From Nitrosovibrio sp. Nv6 (GTDB lineage Bacteria; Pseudomonadota; Gammaproteobacteria; Burkholderiales; Nitrosomonadaceae), in contig NZ_FODX01000001.1 in NCBI RefSeq assembly GCF_900110495.1, forward strand, positions 992,001 through 1,056,000: a stretch of 64,000 bases of DNA, in the 5' to 3' direction. A program made the position numbers and the translations under genes. The notes beneath the pieces are model-generated. The model did not search any database. It saw only the letters and a list, made by a program, of their open reading frames with translations, and was not told the origin of the DNA. Position 1 is the stretch's first letter; each line of letters starts with the position of its first letter. Shown one piece after another: positions 52,300-62,808 of the stretch.

Positions 52300-53088
52300 A
52301 TGGCAGACGGAGAATGCATTATCGAGGTTGAGGGACTATATACACGATTCGGCAGCCATGTCGTGCACGAAGATATCAATCTCTGCGTGCGCCACGGGGA
52401 AGTGCTTGGGCTGGTGGGCGGCTCCGGCAGCGGCAAGACCGCGTTGATGCGGCAGATGCTGGGTCTGGAGACCCCGGCACAAGGGAAGGTTCGATTTTCC
52501 GGCCTACCCCTGCATGGCCAGGACCGTGCAAAATTGCAATACATGCGCAACCGCTGCGGCGTGTTGTTTCAAAAAGGTGCATTGTTCAGCGCACTATCGG
52601 TATATGACAACATAGCGCTGCCCATGCGCGAACTGCGTACGCTTGACGAAGACATAATACGCCGTCTGGTAATGCTCAAACTTAAAATGGTGGATATCGA
52701 TACCAGGCATGCTACTAAAATGCCCGCGGAGCTTTCCGGAGGAATGATCAAGCGTATTGCCCTGGCACGGGCTATGGCGCTGGATCCCGAATTACTGTTT
52801 TTGGACGAACCAACCGCCGGTCTCGATCCGCAACTGAGTGATGCGTTCGTCAAGCTGATCCAGGGCATGCGGCACGAATTGCCACTGACCATCGTCATGG
52901 CAACGCATGATCTCGATACGCTGGTCGCACTCTCTGATCGGGTGGCAGTTCTAGCTGAACAGCGTATGGTGGCGCTTGGAACTCTGCAGGAAGTGATCAA
53001 GGCGAAGCATCCATTTATTACCAGCTTTTTTTGCGGTGAGCGTGGCAAGAGGACATTAGAAAACAATCGCGGTATTTTACAGGGGTAG
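52300..53088 (+). CDS. ABC lipid transporter ATP-binding protein, MlaF-like
   Basis: A 262-residue ATPase that powers the permease. Walker A is GGSGSGKTALM near 43-53, the signature LSGGMIKRIALARA near 145-158, and Walker B LLFLDEPTAGLDP follows. The GGMIKR form is typical of MlaF. It follows the permease by 12 bases and precedes the MCE gene by four. Confidence 0.92.
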   Translation: MADGECIIEVEGLYTRFGSHVVHEDINLCVRHGEVLGLVGGSGSGKTALMRQMLGLETPAQGKVRFSGLPLHGQDRAKLQYMRNRCGVLFQKGALFSALSVYDNIALPMRELRTLDEDIIRRLVMLKLKMVDIDTRHATKMPAELSGGMIKRIALARAMALDPELLFLDEPTAGLDPQLSDAFVKLIQGMRHELPLTIVMATHDLDTLVALSDRVAVLAEQRMVALGTLQEVIKAKHPFITSFFCGERGKRTLENNRGILQG

Positions 53089-53092
53089 CATT

Positions 53093-53998
53093 ATGGAAAA
53101 CCGTGCCCATGCCCTTGCGGCGGGTTTATTCGTAATTCTTCTAAGCGCGGCCGTGGCGGTCGCTGCCATGTGGTTCAGCGGCGACACCATGACCCGTGAC
53201 AAATATCTGCTGGTATCAGAGTTCCCCGTTACCGGTCTCAACTCCCAGGCGACGGTGCGTTACCGCGGCGTCACTGTCGGTAAAGTCGAGAATATCCGGC
53301 TGGACCCGCAAGATTCGCATACTATTCTCATCCGGATTGCCGTAGACCGGGATTTGCCGTTGACCAGGAATACCTATGCGCAACTCGGCTATCAGGGTTT
53401 GACAGGTCTTGCGTATGTGCAATTGAATGACGAAGGTGGCGAAGCTGAAAGACTGGAAACTGATGGGGACGATCTCGCGCAAATCCCCTTGCGTCCGTCC
53501 ACACTGGATAGCATCACCAATTCGGGGCAGCGCCTGCTCAGTAATGCGAATGGATTGGTAGAGCGATTAACTCTCCTTCTTAATGATCAGAACCGAACAC
53601 GGTTTGAGCATATATTGGAGAATACGGAGTCTGTGACCGGTCGTTTACACGGTGTCGTGAGTCAATTGGAGCCCGGGCTGAAAACATTGCCTGGACTGGC
53701 TGCCGACGCAAGTTCGGTACTGCAGCATACCGATCAGCTGGTACTCGACCTTAATCAGATAACGGCGAAACTGAATCAGCAGGGAGGAACTATCGACAGC
53801 TTTGCTCAAACCGCCGGAGAACTTACCGCCACTATGCATAAACTGCGAGAAGCAACTGAGGGAATCAAACGGAATTCCCGTAACGTTGATCGCGTTCTTC
53901 TGCAACTGGAAGAGCAGCCGCGGAGCCTGCTGTTTGGCAGACTGCCGCCGCCGCCCGGTCCGGGAGAAGAGGGCTTCGTACCACCTGGAGAAAATTGA
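53093..53998 (+). CDS. MCE-domain lipid-binding protein, MlaD-like
   Basis: A periplasmic lipid-binding subunit anchored by one N-terminal helix (about 7-27, AAGLFVILLSAAVAVAAMWF). The MCE domain (about 35-120; TGLNSQATVRYRGVTVGKV and YQGLTGLAYVQL) follows. A long helical C-terminal region (about 140-280) probably forms a tunnel-like bundle as in PqiB/YebT-type proteins. It is 301 residues, longer than E. coli MlaD (183). Its stop is one base before the lipoprotein ATG. Confidence 0.9.
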   Translation: MENRAHALAAGLFVILLSAAVAVAAMWFSGDTMTRDKYLLVSEFPVTGLNSQATVRYRGVTVGKVENIRLDPQDSHTILIRIAVDRDLPLTRNTYAQLGYQGLTGLAYVQLNDEGGEAERLETDGDDLAQIPLRPSTLDSITNSGQRLLSNANGLVERLTLLLNDQNRTRFEHILENTESVTGRLHGVVSQLEPGLKTLPGLAADASSVLQHTDQLVLDLNQITAKLNQQGGTIDSFAQTAGELTATMHKLREATEGIKRNSRNVDRVLLQLEEQPRSLLFGRLPPPPGPGEEGFVPPGEN

Positions 53999-53999
53999 A

Positions 54000-54665
54000 A
54001 TGAGAAAATTGCTGGTTCTTGCTTTGATGGCACTCGCGGGCTGTGTCACGCCTCGGACGCAAACACCAATAGCGGTATATGACTTCGGCCTGCAACGACT
54101 TGCAACCGCATCCAGTGCAGAAACATCGGGGAACAGACGGTTGAAGGCAAGTCTATTTGTGGCAGATACGGCAGCACCGGCGTGGTTGGACAGCACTGGG
54201 ATTCATTACCGTCTGGCATATCACGACCTGGCACAGTCGCATGCCTATGCGAACAACCGCTGGGCTGCTACCCCTGCGATATTACTCACTCAGCGCATCA
54301 GGAGCCGAATCGCGGAGATCAACGATGACGCCGTAGTGAGCGCCGCCGATGGCGCGCGAGCCGATTATATGTTACGCCTTGAACTTGAAGAATTTACTCA
54401 GGTATTCGATACCACCGACCAAAGCCGTGCCGTAATCAAAATTCGTGCGAGCCTCATCGAATCCGGCACGCGTCTGCCGCTGGCGCAGCGCAGTTTCAGC
54501 ATCGAGCAGGCTGCGCCTGCAGCGAACGCCCAAGGCGCGGTGCGTGCCCTGACAGAAGCAAGCGATAAACTGATCGGGAATCTGATAGTCTGGCTTATCA
54601 AAGAATTACCGGAGAAAAACAAGAATTCCGGGATAGCCCGGACGATTTCAGATGAATATCAATAA
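54000..54665 (+). CDS. ABC-type transport auxiliary lipoprotein, PqiC-like
   Basis: A lipoprotein of 221 residues with lipobox LAGC (Cys17 region, MRKLLVLALMALAGC). The remainder resembles the PqiC/YmbA (DUF330) family of lipoproteins accompanying MCE transporters: YDFGLQRL, RLAYHDLAQSHAYANNRW (residues near the surface for partner binding), and a late helical segment. It should sit on the inner leaflet of the outer membrane and receive or deliver lipids. The start ATG begins one base after the MCE stop. Confidence 0.85.
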   Translation: MRKLLVLALMALAGCVTPRTQTPIAVYDFGLQRLATASSAETSGNRRLKASLFVADTAAPAWLDSTGIHYRLAYHDLAQSHAYANNRWAATPAILLTQRIRSRIAEINDDAVVSAADGARADYMLRLELEEFTQVFDTTDQSRAVIKIRASLIESGTRLPLAQRSFSIEQAAPAANAQGAVRALTEASDKLIGNLIVWLIKELPEKNKNSGIARTISDEYQ

Positions 54666-54708
54666 AAAGCGCGGAAAATTGCCTGCTTTTGGCGTCGTAT
54701 TGCAGTCT

Positions 54709-55389
54709 TTACTTCACTGAGCCAAATACTTGCTGCAGCAGCTTACTACCTTGGCCCATCGGGTCGTTTCGAATGGCTCGCTCCTCCTCCGCCATCATGA
54801 GATACAGCCCGTCCAGCGTTTTCTGGGTGACATAGTTTTCAATATTTGCATTTCTTTCCGCCACTAAGCCAAATTTCGCGCCCTTCCCCGCGAACTCATT
54901 GTATTTTTTAGCCAGGCCTGCCTTATCAGTCGCGTTTTTCACTATTGGCAGAAACTTTTGAGTCAATGCTTCAGAAGTCGTGTTACGGAAGTACTGTGTT
55001 GCCGCATCATTGCCCCCCGTAAGTATCGCCTTGGCGTCTCCCACTGACATCTCTTGCACAGCGTCCACCAGTAGCGGCTCAGCTTCGGCTGCCGCCGCTT
55101 CCGCTGCGCGATTCATGGTCACGATCAAGCCATCCGCGTACTTGCTCATACCCAGCGTGCGCATGAGACCTTCCACTTTCTGTAGCGATCCGGGCAGTGG
55201 AATTTTAACCTTGGGATTCTGGAGAAATCCATTCTCAACCCCCAGTTTATCTACCGCTACTTCGGCACTCTGGGTAAGTGCTTGCTTCAGACCATAGGCA
55301 GTATCCTCATCGGATACAGGAGCGTTCCCCGTAGCACAGGCGGAGATAGAAACGCAAAACCAAACAAAAAATACAGTAATGATACGCAT
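54709..55389 (-). CDS. DUF4197 lipoprotein
   Basis: A 226-residue protein with a lipoprotein-type signal (VWFCVSISAC, Cys at about 18). The mature part is the DUF4197 pattern: GLKQALTQSAEVAVDKLG, GFLQNPKVKIPLPG, and the C-terminal TLDGLYLMMAEEERAIRNDP. Function unknown. It is probably an outer-membrane or periplasmic protein. It is convergent with the MCE operon and upstream of nothing on its strand. Confidence 0.88.
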   Translation of the reverse strand: MRIITVFFVWFCVSISACATGNAPVSDEDTAYGLKQALTQSAEVAVDKLGVENGFLQNPKVKIPLPGSLQKVEGLMRTLGMSKYADGLIVTMNRAAEAAAAEAEPLLVDAVQEMSVGDAKAILTGGNDAATQYFRNTTSEALTQKFLPIVKNATDKAGLAKKYNEFAGKGAKFGLVAERNANIENYVTQKTLDGLYLMMAEEERAIRNDPMGQGSKLLQQVFGSVK

Positions 55390-55483
55390 TGGAGCCGCTC
55401 CTGTTGGATGTGTATTACTTACTGGCCGTGAAAATCACTCTGTCGGGTAGAACAGTACTTCGATCAGCCGTTGTATTCCGCTG

Positions 55484-56428
55484 TTATCTGATACCCGCTT
55501 CATGCGCCTGCTGGTCCGCATGGTAGCTGGATCGCACCATTGGCCCACACGCGGCATTGCTGAAACCCATTTCAATTGCAGCCCGCTCGAGTTCCTTGAA
55601 CCCTTCCGGCGGCACATAGCGCAACACGGGTAGATGGCCAATGCCCGGTTGCAAATATTGCCCGATCGTGAGCATCTCGACGTCGTGTGCGCGTAAATCA
55701 CGCAGCACTTCAAGGATCTCCTCATCCGTTTCTCCCAAACCCAGCATTAAACCGGATTTGGTAGGAATATCCGGAAAACGTACCTTGAAGTCCTTCAGCA
55801 GTTTAAGGGAATGCGAATAATCGGCGCCCGGCCGGCACTGCTTGTAGAGTCGAGGAACAGTTTCGAGATTGTGATTCAGTACGTCGGGCGGACAGGCGAA
55901 CAATTTTTCCAGCGCAACTTCCAGCCTTCCACGGAAATCCGGTACAAGGATCTCTATTTTTGTCTGCGGCGAATGATTCCGAACTTCACGTATGCAGTCC
56001 ACAAAATGCTGAGCACCGCCGTCTCGCAGATCATCCCGATCAACGCTGGTGATAACAACATATTTCAGTTTCATGGCGGCGATTGACTGCGCCAGATGCA
56101 ACGGCTCCTGCGCATCCGGTGGGAGCGGCTTGCCATGCGCCACGTCGCAGAATGGACAACGGCGGGTACAGAGATCGCCCAGTATCATGAAGGTGGCCGT
56201 ACCTTTGCCGAAGCACTCACCGATATTCGGGCAGGAAGCTTCTTCGCACACGGTGTGGAGTTTCTGCTCCCGCAGGATCCGTTTGACTTCGTAAAATTCC
56301 TGGCTGTTGGAAGAACGTACCCGTATCCATGAAGGTTTACGAAGCAGCTCGGCGGTAGATTGCGGTGCGATCTTGATGGGATTGCGTGCCGTCTTGGCTA
56401 CGCCTTTCTGGCGGGTTTCAGCTGTCAT
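55484..56428 (-). CDS. lipA: Lipoyl synthase
   Basis: Inserts two sulfurs into octanoylated lipoyl domains. The 314-residue radical SAM enzyme has the auxiliary cluster motif [12 protein letters not shown] (about 61-72) and the radical SAM motif CTRRCPFC (about 87-94). The conserved RSSYHAD near the C-terminus provides the serine ligand. An N-terminal extension of about 30 residues is common. It is separated from lipB by 230 bases without a gene. Confidence 0.97.
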   Translation of the reverse strand: MTAETRQKGVAKTARNPIKIAPQSTAELLRKPSWIRVRSSNSQEFYEVKRILREQKLHTVCEEASCPNIGECFGKGTATFMILGDLCTRRCPFCDVAHGKPLPPDAQEPLHLAQSIAAMKLKYVVITSVDRDDLRDGGAQHFVDCIREVRNHSPQTKIEILVPDFRGRLEVALEKLFACPPDVLNHNLETVPRLYKQCRPGADYSHSLKLLKDFKVRFPDIPTKSGLMLGLGETDEEILEVLRDLRAHDVEMLTIGQYLQPGIGHLPVLRYVPPEGFKELERAAIEMGFSNAACGPMVRSSYHADQQAHEAGIR

Positions 56429-56657
56429 GGCTCTAAAGGGTGTAAGGGATGTGATTTTTTAGATATGAACAATACGGAAAAACTTATTCTTGCGGCCTGC
56501 AGTCCGGTTTCCGGTTATGCTGCGCTGCGCCGGCCCAGTTTTGCAAAATGTTCCTTATATCAGTCAAACGCCGCGTTAACGGTCTTTTGTGATCGCGACA
56601 CATGAGCTTGGCGGGGATGCGAGACGCTTAACTACCCAACTTGCCTACCCAACTTGA

Positions 56658-57314
56658 CTACACTGCTTGGCTGACCCAGAGCCTGATCTGTAATTTTTCG
56701 ACAAGTTTTCTACTCAACATTCCCGGCTCGTCGGTTATCCCAAGATCTCGGGTTTGAGTTACCCGTAGCCCGGAATAGCCGCAGGGATTAATCGCGGCAA
56801 ACGGAACCAGGTCCATGTGTACGTTGAGAGCCAGCCCGTGATAGCAGCAGCCTTTTTTTATTTTCAGTCCCAGCGAGGCGATTTTTGCGCCGCCCACGTA
56901 TACACCGGGCGCATCCGCGGAGCCTTCCGCGTCGATGCCGTAGTCACGCAGCAAGTCTACCACGGCACCTTCCATTTTTCTGACCAGTTCGCGCACGCCC
57001 AGTTTGAGACGCCGCATATCCAGCAGCAGATACGCGATAATCTGACCTGGACCGTGGTAGGTAATCTGGCCACCACGGTCCGTCCGGATCACACGAATCC
57101 CGTTGCTGTAGAGCAGATGCTCCGGCTTGCCTGCGATGCCTTGGGTGTAAACAGCCGGGTGCTCCAGCAACCAGATTTCATCTGGAGTTACTTCCGTGCG
57201 AGACGCCGTAAAGTCTTTCATCGCATGCCAGGCGGCAAGGTAATCCATCACGCCGTGATATCTGATCTTGATATTTGACGTATCCGTTCCTGATTTGATG
57301 TCTACGAGGTACAT
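56658..57314 (-). CDS. lipB: Octanoyl transferase
   Basis: Transfers octanoate from ACP to lipoyl domains. The 218-residue protein has the family signature [15 protein letters not shown] near 74-88, the catalytic cysteine in INPCGYSGL near 176, and the lysine in KIASLGLKI near 142. Start at 57314 is usual. Follows ybeD, 36 bases away. Confidence 0.96.
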   Translation of the reverse strand: MYLVDIKSGTDTSNIKIRYHGVMDYLAAWHAMKDFTASRTEVTPDEIWLLEHPAVYTQGIAGKPEHLLYSNGIRVIRTDRGGQITYHGPGQIIAYLLLDMRRLKLGVRELVRKMEGAVVDLLRDYGIDAEGSADAPGVYVGGAKIASLGLKIKKGCCYHGLALNVHMDLVPFAAINPCGYSGLRVTQTRDLGITDEPGMLSRKLVEKLQIRLWVSQAV

Positions 57315-57350
57315 GGTCGAAAAGCGTATCCCCAGATTACAAGGGGCTCG

Positions 57351-57671
57351 TTAAAGTACCATTACCACCATGGGATGATCGCACAGTTCCTGGTATAGCG
57401 CATCCAGTTGTTCGCGAGAAATGGCCCGGACGGTGCAGGTGAGACTCAAATAATTATTTTTCCTGCTGATCCTGACCTCCAGATTTGTGTCCTCAAAATC
57501 GGGCGCGTGGCGTCTCACAATCATCAGCACTGCCTGAGTGAAATCCTGCCGGCGATGCTCCAGCGTCGCGGCACTGGAAGGAGAACCAGGCAAAGAGCCA
57601 ACCCGTCCCATGATCTTTACAGGAAAATCACAGGGGTATTCGATCAACGTGGTTTGGTCGGACGAACTCAC
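57351..57671 (-). CDS. ybeD: DUF493 family protein (YbeD)
   Basis: A 106-residue DUF493 protein; in E. coli ybeD lies between dacA and lipB. EYPCDFPVKIMGR near 12-24 and the beta strand YLSLTCTVRAISREQLDALYQELCDHPMVVMVL (end) are characteristic of this small ferredoxin-like fold. Suggested to be regulatory; the role is unknown. It lies in the order dat-ybeD-lipB. Confidence 0.9.
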   Translation of the reverse strand: MSSSDQTTLIEYPCDFPVKIMGRVGSLPGSPSSAATLEHRRQDFTQAVLMIVRRHAPDFEDTNLEVRISRKNNYLSLTCTVRAISREQLDALYQELCDHPMVVMVL

Positions 57672-57684
57672 AGGTTGCCGTTCC

Positions 57685-58545
57685 CTACGATATTGAAGGC
57701 GCGCCCCTCATAGTAGTCTGTTTATAGCTCTGGTAGAGCCGGTGCAGTAGTGCGAACATCGTCCCTGGCTTCCCGTCTCCCACCGGTTTGTCATCGAGAC
57801 GGGTGATGGGCATTATTTCTTTGGTTGAGGAAGTAAGCAGCAGTTCCTGGGCTGTACGCACCTCATATTCCGAAATCTCTCTCACTTCACATGGAATCTT
57901 TTCGGCAGCCGCCAGCTCAAGCACGACATCATAGGTAATGCCGGGCAGCATCAGATGATTTTTTGGCGGCGCCAGCAGAACCCCATCTTTTACCACAAAA
58001 ATATTGCTGGCGGCACCCTCGGTCATGAAGCCTTCCCGTAGCAATACGGTTTCCATCGCACCCGCATCAATTGCCATTTGACGCAGCAGTACGTTGGGCA
58101 ACAGCGAAATTGCCTTGATATCGCAACGCAGCCAGCGGTTGTCACTTGCTGTGATCGCAGCCACACCAGTGGCGAGCAGCCCGCTTGGCGGCGCCAGCAA
58201 GGGGTTGCTCATAATGAACACCGTCGGTGTGGCGCCTTTTGGAAAGGCATGGTCCCGCCTCGCCACGCCGCGCGTGATATGCAAATAGAGATACTGGTCG
58301 TCGCCTTCATTGCCGGCGATGACCTGTTCCAGCATGCCGCTCCATTCGCCGTTGGAATGGGGGTTTTGCAGACGAATGCCGTCAAGGCTGTGCTGCAGGC
58401 GGAGTAGATGCTCGGCCAGCCGAAAAGGCTTGCGGGAATAAACAGGAATGACTTCGTATACCCCATCACCAAAAATGAAACCCCTGTCCAGTACCGGAAC
58501 ACGTGCTTCTTCGATAGGCAGGAAATCACCGTTGAGATAGATCAT
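57685..58545 (-). CDS. dat: D-amino acid aminotransferase
   Basis: A fold-IV PLP aminotransferase of 286 residues interconverting D-alanine and D-glutamate. DRGFIFGDGVYEV (about 21-33), the PLP lysine in CDIKAISLLPNVLLRQ (about 145) and EGAASNIFVV (about 176) are conserved. Its place next to a D-Ala carboxypeptidase fits D-amino acid metabolism. Confidence 0.88.
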   Translation of the reverse strand: MIYLNGDFLPIEEARVPVLDRGFIFGDGVYEVIPVYSRKPFRLAEHLLRLQHSLDGIRLQNPHSNGEWSGMLEQVIAGNEGDDQYLYLHITRGVARRDHAFPKGATPTVFIMSNPLLAPPSGLLATGVAAITASDNRWLRCDIKAISLLPNVLLRQMAIDAGAMETVLLREGFMTEGAASNIFVVKDGVLLAPPKNHLMLPGITYDVVLELAAAEKIPCEVREISEYEVRTAQELLLTSSTKEIMPITRLDDKPVGDGKPGTMFALLHRLYQSYKQTTMRGAPSIS

Positions 58546-58595
58546 GATGAGCCTTGTTCATAATCGGTACCGAAACGCATCCACACTAGTTTGCG

Positions 58596-59735
58596 CTAAT
58601 TAAATATCAACCGCAAACTATCCCAGGCGCGGCCAAGAAAGTTGGCGGCACTCACGGTTTCCAACGCTACCAGCGGATGTTCGGCCACGGGTTTGCCGTT
58701 GAGCGTGAACTTCACCACACCTACTTTTTGTCCTGCATTGATGGGTGCCACCAACGGTTGCTTATATTCCATCTTGGCTTTCAGTTTATCCGCCTGGGAT
58801 TTGGGAAGCGAGAAGTAAACATCATGGCCGAACCCTGTCTTGAGCTTGTCCTGCGCGCCTTTCCATAGCTGGATGGCAATCACTTCTTGCTCCTTGGGAT
58901 ACAAGCGGACCGTGTCGAAGAACTGGAAACCGTGATTCAGCAGGCGTTGACTTTCCATTGCGCGCGCAGTTTCGGATGCGGTTCCCATCACTACGGAAAT
59001 TAAACGCCGCTCGCCGCGTCTGGCTGACGTAACAAGGCAATAGCCGGCGGCTTCAGTATGTCCCGTTTTGACCCCATCCACATTGGGATCGAGCCACAGC
59101 AGGCGGTTACGATTGGCCTGGGTAATTTTATTGTAGGTATACTCACGCAGCGAATAAAGCGGGTAGTACTCGGGAAAATCCCGGATCATGGCTACCGCCA
59201 GCAAGGCAAGATCGTGAGCGGTACTGTAATGCTCGGCATTCGGCAGGCCGGTTGAATTGGCAAAACGAGTGTTCTTCATGCCCAAACGGCTCGCCTCCTT
59301 ATTCATTAGCTGTACGAAGTCGCTCTCGGAGCCGGAGACAGTTTCCGCCAGCGCTATGCATGCGTCATTACCCGACTGCACGATCATGCCGCGCATCAAT
59401 TCATCAACCGTTACCAGTTTGTTCGGCTCGATAAACATGCGGGACCCTTGGGCACGCCATGCACGCTCTGACACTGCCACGGGCTGCGTCAAGGTAATGC
59501 GTTTCTGGTAGAGGGCCGAGAAAACCACATATGCCGTCATCAGCTTCGTAAGCGAAGCAGGTTCAACACGTTCGTGAGCATTCTGACCGATAAGGGTCTG
59601 CCCGCTTTGAAAATCGGTCAGAATGTACGATTTGGCAGCCAGGGATAACGCTTGCGGCGCGGCGTAGATCTGAGATTGCTGGGCGGCCACGGGCAGCGTA
59701 AACAGGCACAGCAACAAGGGAAGGCAACGTTTCAT
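58596..59735 (-). CDS. dacC: D-alanyl-D-alanine carboxypeptidase (PBP5/6)
   Basis: Trims the terminal D-Ala from peptidoglycan stem peptides. From the ATG at 59735 the protein has 379 residues with a signal peptide (LPLLLCLFTLPVAAQ). The SxxK motif is SLTK, SxN is SGND, and KTG is in GVKTGHTEAAGYC. The C-terminal PBP5 domain (about 265-355) and an amphipathic end (LGRAWDSLRLIFN) anchor it to the membrane. A longer frame from 59798 is not preferred. First of the dacC-dat-ybeD-lipB-lipA group. Confidence 0.95.
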   Translation of the reverse strand: MKRCLPLLLCLFTLPVAAQQSQIYAAPQALSLAAKSYILTDFQSGQTLIGQNAHERVEPASLTKLMTAYVVFSALYQKRITLTQPVAVSERAWRAQGSRMFIEPNKLVTVDELMRGMIVQSGNDACIALAETVSGSESDFVQLMNKEASRLGMKNTRFANSTGLPNAEHYSTAHDLALLAVAMIRDFPEYYPLYSLREYTYNKITQANRNRLLWLDPNVDGVKTGHTEAAGYCLVTSARRGERRLISVVMGTASETARAMESQRLLNHGFQFFDTVRLYPKEQEVIAIQLWKGAQDKLKTGFGHDVYFSLPKSQADKLKAKMEYKQPLVAPINAGQKVGVVKFTLNGKPVAEHPLVALETVSAANFLGRAWDSLRLIFN

Positions 59736-59816
59736 GGCAAAGCTGCAAAAAACGCTATTATAGCCCAGCAGCGGAGAACACGTTATCCGGCATGTCAAGC
59801 GGGCTTTTGTTCCGCG

Positions 59817-60101
59817 TCATTTGCCGCCACGGTGGCGGCCGCAGAGGCTGAACCCATCGTTCCAGCCCAGCCGGTATTGAGTATCGGCAACAAACCGGCG
59901 TTGGTCCTTGAACCCGTAAGAAGTTTTTTTTGCAGTCTCGCAGCCATCAATATATCCGTCCTTGAAGGCGGGTGAGTAGCCGGCAAGGTTATAAACGGGC
60001 CGTGTGGTTGCCGGCAAGGGTCCGGCAGGACGCTGACCCGGCCCAGTGGTCGTGCAACCTGCGAACGTAGTCATCAAAAAAATTGCTATGATCAAACGCA
60101 T
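59817..60101 (-). CDS. Small lipoprotein of unknown function
   Basis: A 94-residue lipoprotein with lipobox FAGC (Cys16) followed by TTTGPGQRP. The remaining FKDGYIDGCETAKK and YRLGWNDGFSLCG carry two further cysteines that could form a disulfide. I know no function. It is a typical small outer-membrane lipoprotein. It stands upstream of dacC on the same strand. Confidence 0.72.
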   Translation of the reverse strand: MRLIIAIFLMTTFAGCTTTGPGQRPAGPLPATTRPVYNLAGYSPAFKDGYIDGCETAKKTSYGFKDQRRFVADTQYRLGWNDGFSLCGRHRGGK

Positions 60102-60238
60102 GGCCGCCCTTCTCTGTTTGATAGGGATAATGCCAAATTTAACCCCCGGTTATGTGGATCGGCATGAGGGCGAACCCGAGTAAATACCAGGAACTGCTCG
60201 ATCCGCATCCATACTACATAGAGAGAATATTGTAACCG

Positions 60239-61771
60239 TCAGCGCCTGCGCCCACCACCAAAAATACCGCCTAAAACACCCCGAAAGATTTCGCGGCCGA
60301 CCCGTGAGCCAATGGAGCGCGCCGCACTTTTCGCTGCCGCGTCGAGAATGCCAGCCTGATAGCCGCCGCGCGGGCCACTTTTACCTAGCAGCATATCGCT
60401 CAGCGTGTCCATCACGCCACTGCTGGCGCCCGTCCTTTCCGACCTGTCCGACCGGGGTACTGCATCACTCCCGTCATCTTGTTTGAGTTCTGTACGGCTT
60501 TTAATTATTTCATACGCCGATTCCCGGTCCACTCTCTGTTCGTAACAACCGAAAATAACCGATGACCGGATGAGGGCACTGCGTTCCGCCTCGGTGATCG
60601 GACCTATTCTCGATGCAGGCGGCAGGATGAATGCCTGCTCGACCATGGCGGGACGGCCTTTCTCGTCCAGCAACGACACGAGAGCTTCACCGACCGAGAG
60701 CTCGGTGATTGCTTTTTCGATATCGAAGGCGGGGTTGGCTCGCATGGTTTGCGCTGCCGACCTGACTGCTTTCTGATCGCGCGGGGTAAACGCGCGTAAT
60801 GCATGCTGCACACGGTTGCCAAGCTGACCTAAAACACTCTCAGGGATGTCCAGCGGATTCTGAGTCACGAAATACACGCCAACGCCTTTTGAGCGAATCA
60901 ATCTCACCACCTGTTCAATTTTCTCCAGCAGCGATCTGGGCGCTTCGTTAAACAAAAGATGAGCTTCGTCGAAGAAAAATACCAGTTTCGGCTTCTCCGG
61001 ATCACCTACTTCGGGAAGATGCTCGAACAGTTCCGACAAAATCCACAGCAGAAACGTCGAATACAGCTTGGGAGAGTTCATCAGCTTGTCGGCGACCAGG
61101 ATATTGATCATGCCGCTGCCCCCGGCGCCGGTCTGTATCAGGTCATTGATATCGAGCATCGCTTCGCCGAAGAAGTGGTCGCCGCCCTGTTGCTCGATCT
61201 CCAGCAGCGAGCGCTGAATTGCACCGATCGAGGCGGCTGAAACGTTACCATACTGAACAGTGAACTCTTTTGCGTTAGTGCCTACAAACTGCAACATGGC
61301 GCGGAGATCTTTCAAGTCAAGCAGCAATAGCCCGTTATCGTCCGCAATTCTGAATACCAGCGTCAGCACGCCCTGTTGCGTGTCGTTAAGGTTGAACAAC
61401 TGCCCGAGCAGCAGCGGTCCCATATCCGATATGGTTGCGCGCACCGGGTGTCCGGATTTACCGTATATGTCCCAGAATGTAACCGGGCAGGCCATCCACT
61501 GTGGCTCATCAAGCTTGAGTTGCGCAAGCCGCTCTTTCATCTTCGGCGAAACCGCACCTGCAACAGAAAGGCCTGCGAGATCGCCCTTGACGTCAGCCAT
61601 GAATACGGGCACGCCAATTGATGAGAATCGCTCGGCCAATACCTGCAGCGTAACGGTTTTGCCAGTACCGGTCGCCCCGGTGATCAGCCCATGCCGATTG
61701 GCAAAATGGGGCAAGAGCGCAATTGCGTTGTCGGAATGGGCAATTATCAACGGTTCTGGCATGGGGCTCAC
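60239..61771 (-). CDS. HerA-like helicase domain ATPase (DUF853)
   Basis: A 510-residue ATPase of the HerA/FtsK superfamily, like E. coli YjgR. Walker A is [12 protein letters not shown] near 33-44, Walker [17 protein letters not shown] near 263-278, and [30 protein letters not shown] follows the sensor. The C-terminal tail is Gly/Arg-rich. Function is unknown. Confidence 0.9.
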   Translation of the reverse strand: MSPMPEPLIIAHSDNAIALLPHFANRHGLITGATGTGKTVTLQVLAERFSSIGVPVFMADVKGDLAGLSVAGAVSPKMKERLAQLKLDEPQWMACPVTFWDIYGKSGHPVRATISDMGPLLLGQLFNLNDTQQGVLTLVFRIADDNGLLLLDLKDLRAMLQFVGTNAKEFTVQYGNVSAASIGAIQRSLLEIEQQGGDHFFGEAMLDINDLIQTGAGGSGMINILVADKLMNSPKLYSTFLLWILSELFEHLPEVGDPEKPKLVFFFDEAHLLFNEAPRSLLEKIEQVVRLIRSKGVGVYFVTQNPLDIPESVLGQLGNRVQHALRAFTPRDQKAVRSAAQTMRANPAFDIEKAITELSVGEALVSLLDEKGRPAMVEQAFILPPASRIGPITEAERSALIRSSVIFGCYEQRVDRESAYEIIKSRTELKQDDGSDAVPRSDRSERTGASSGVMDTLSDMLLGKSGPRGGYQAGILDAAAKSAARSIGSRVGREIFRGVLGGIFGGGRRR

Positions 61772-61840
61772 GGACTGGTTTAACAGGACTTCAACGCCTT
61801 GACATTATCGGTTTCGCGATTAAAAATCCACTCTTTTTGC

Positions 61841-62752
61841 TTACCCGGCCCAACTGGCGATCTCCAGCAGCAGAAGCAGCGTAAGCCACAAAACCAGGGT
61901 GCGCCAAACCAGGCCAACCGTACTTTGCAGAAAATCGGCGTCGGCTTCTTCGCCCACGCCCAATTCGGGACGATAGTGCCTGCTGCCGGCCTCTCGCAAC
62001 GGATCTCCCAGGCAGACCCCAAGCGCGCCTGCGCCGCTGGCCAGAATGATGCCCTGGTTGCGGTCCATCCACGATGCCGCTTGTGCACGCCAGCAATAAA
62101 TCGCATCCTCGAAATTGCCCGCGATGGCAAAACTCATGGCAGTCGCTCTTGCCGGCAGCCAGTCAATGATCTTGAATGCTTTCACGGCAAAGTCCCCAAA
62201 TGCGTCCGTACGTCCGCCCCAGCGCTCATCCAGTAATTCCGCCAGCCGATACAGGACTGCCCCCAACGGTCCGGGCAATAGTGCAAAACAGATAATAATT
62301 CCGAATACATAGCGATGCGAATAGATCAGGCCCGTCTCGATGGTGATTCGCGCAATTTCCTGACTGCTGAGGTCGTCTGCTTCTACCCCATGCAGCTTCC
62401 ACAACAGCTTGCGAGCAAGAAGCAAATCCTTGTTCTCAAGCGCATCCCTGATTTCATTGGATGAATAGCTGAACTGGCGAAAACACATGGTGAGATAAAG
62501 CGTTATTACGTTCCATGCCCATGCCAGTAGCGGGCTTAGGTTATACAATAAATAGTAGATCCAGACGGAGAGCAGCAGTACGGGGATTACGGCGACTACC
62601 CAGGCAGCGATGACATGTCTGCGCAGACCGGTGTTGAAATAACGCTCCAGCGAATCGGCATAGGAGAGAAAAAGCGAGACAATACGATTGCGGTCGCTAC
62701 CGGGACGCCATCGCTCCAGCAGGAGAACGAAAATCAATGAAAAAAAGGTCAT
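61841..62752 (-). CDS. CobD/CbiB family membrane protein, AmpE-like
   Basis: An inner-membrane protein of 303 residues with about four hydrophobic segments (MTFFSLIFVLLLE at the start, AWVVAVIPVLLLSVWIYYLLY near 50-70, YVFGIIICFALLPGPLGAVLY near 147-167, and a final WRTLVLWLTLLLLLEIA). The pattern fits CobD/CbiB-type proteins and AmpE. There are no cobalamin biosynthesis or ampD genes nearby. Function is uncertain. Confidence 0.8.
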   Translation of the reverse strand: MTFFSLIFVLLLERWRPGSDRNRIVSLFLSYADSLERYFNTGLRRHVIAAWVVAVIPVLLLSVWIYYLLYNLSPLLAWAWNVITLYLTMCFRQFSYSSNEIRDALENKDLLLARKLLWKLHGVEADDLSSQEIARITIETGLIYSHRYVFGIIICFALLPGPLGAVLYRLAELLDERWGGRTDAFGDFAVKAFKIIDWLPARATAMSFAIAGNFEDAIYCWRAQAASWMDRNQGIILASGAGALGVCLGDPLREAGSRHYRPELGVGEEADADFLQSTVGLVWRTLVLWLTLLLLLEIASWAG

Positions 62753-62808
62753 CGCAAAAAGGCCGTTGTAGTCAAGTCAGTTCGCTTTCAAATATGCTGG
62801 CAACATTA

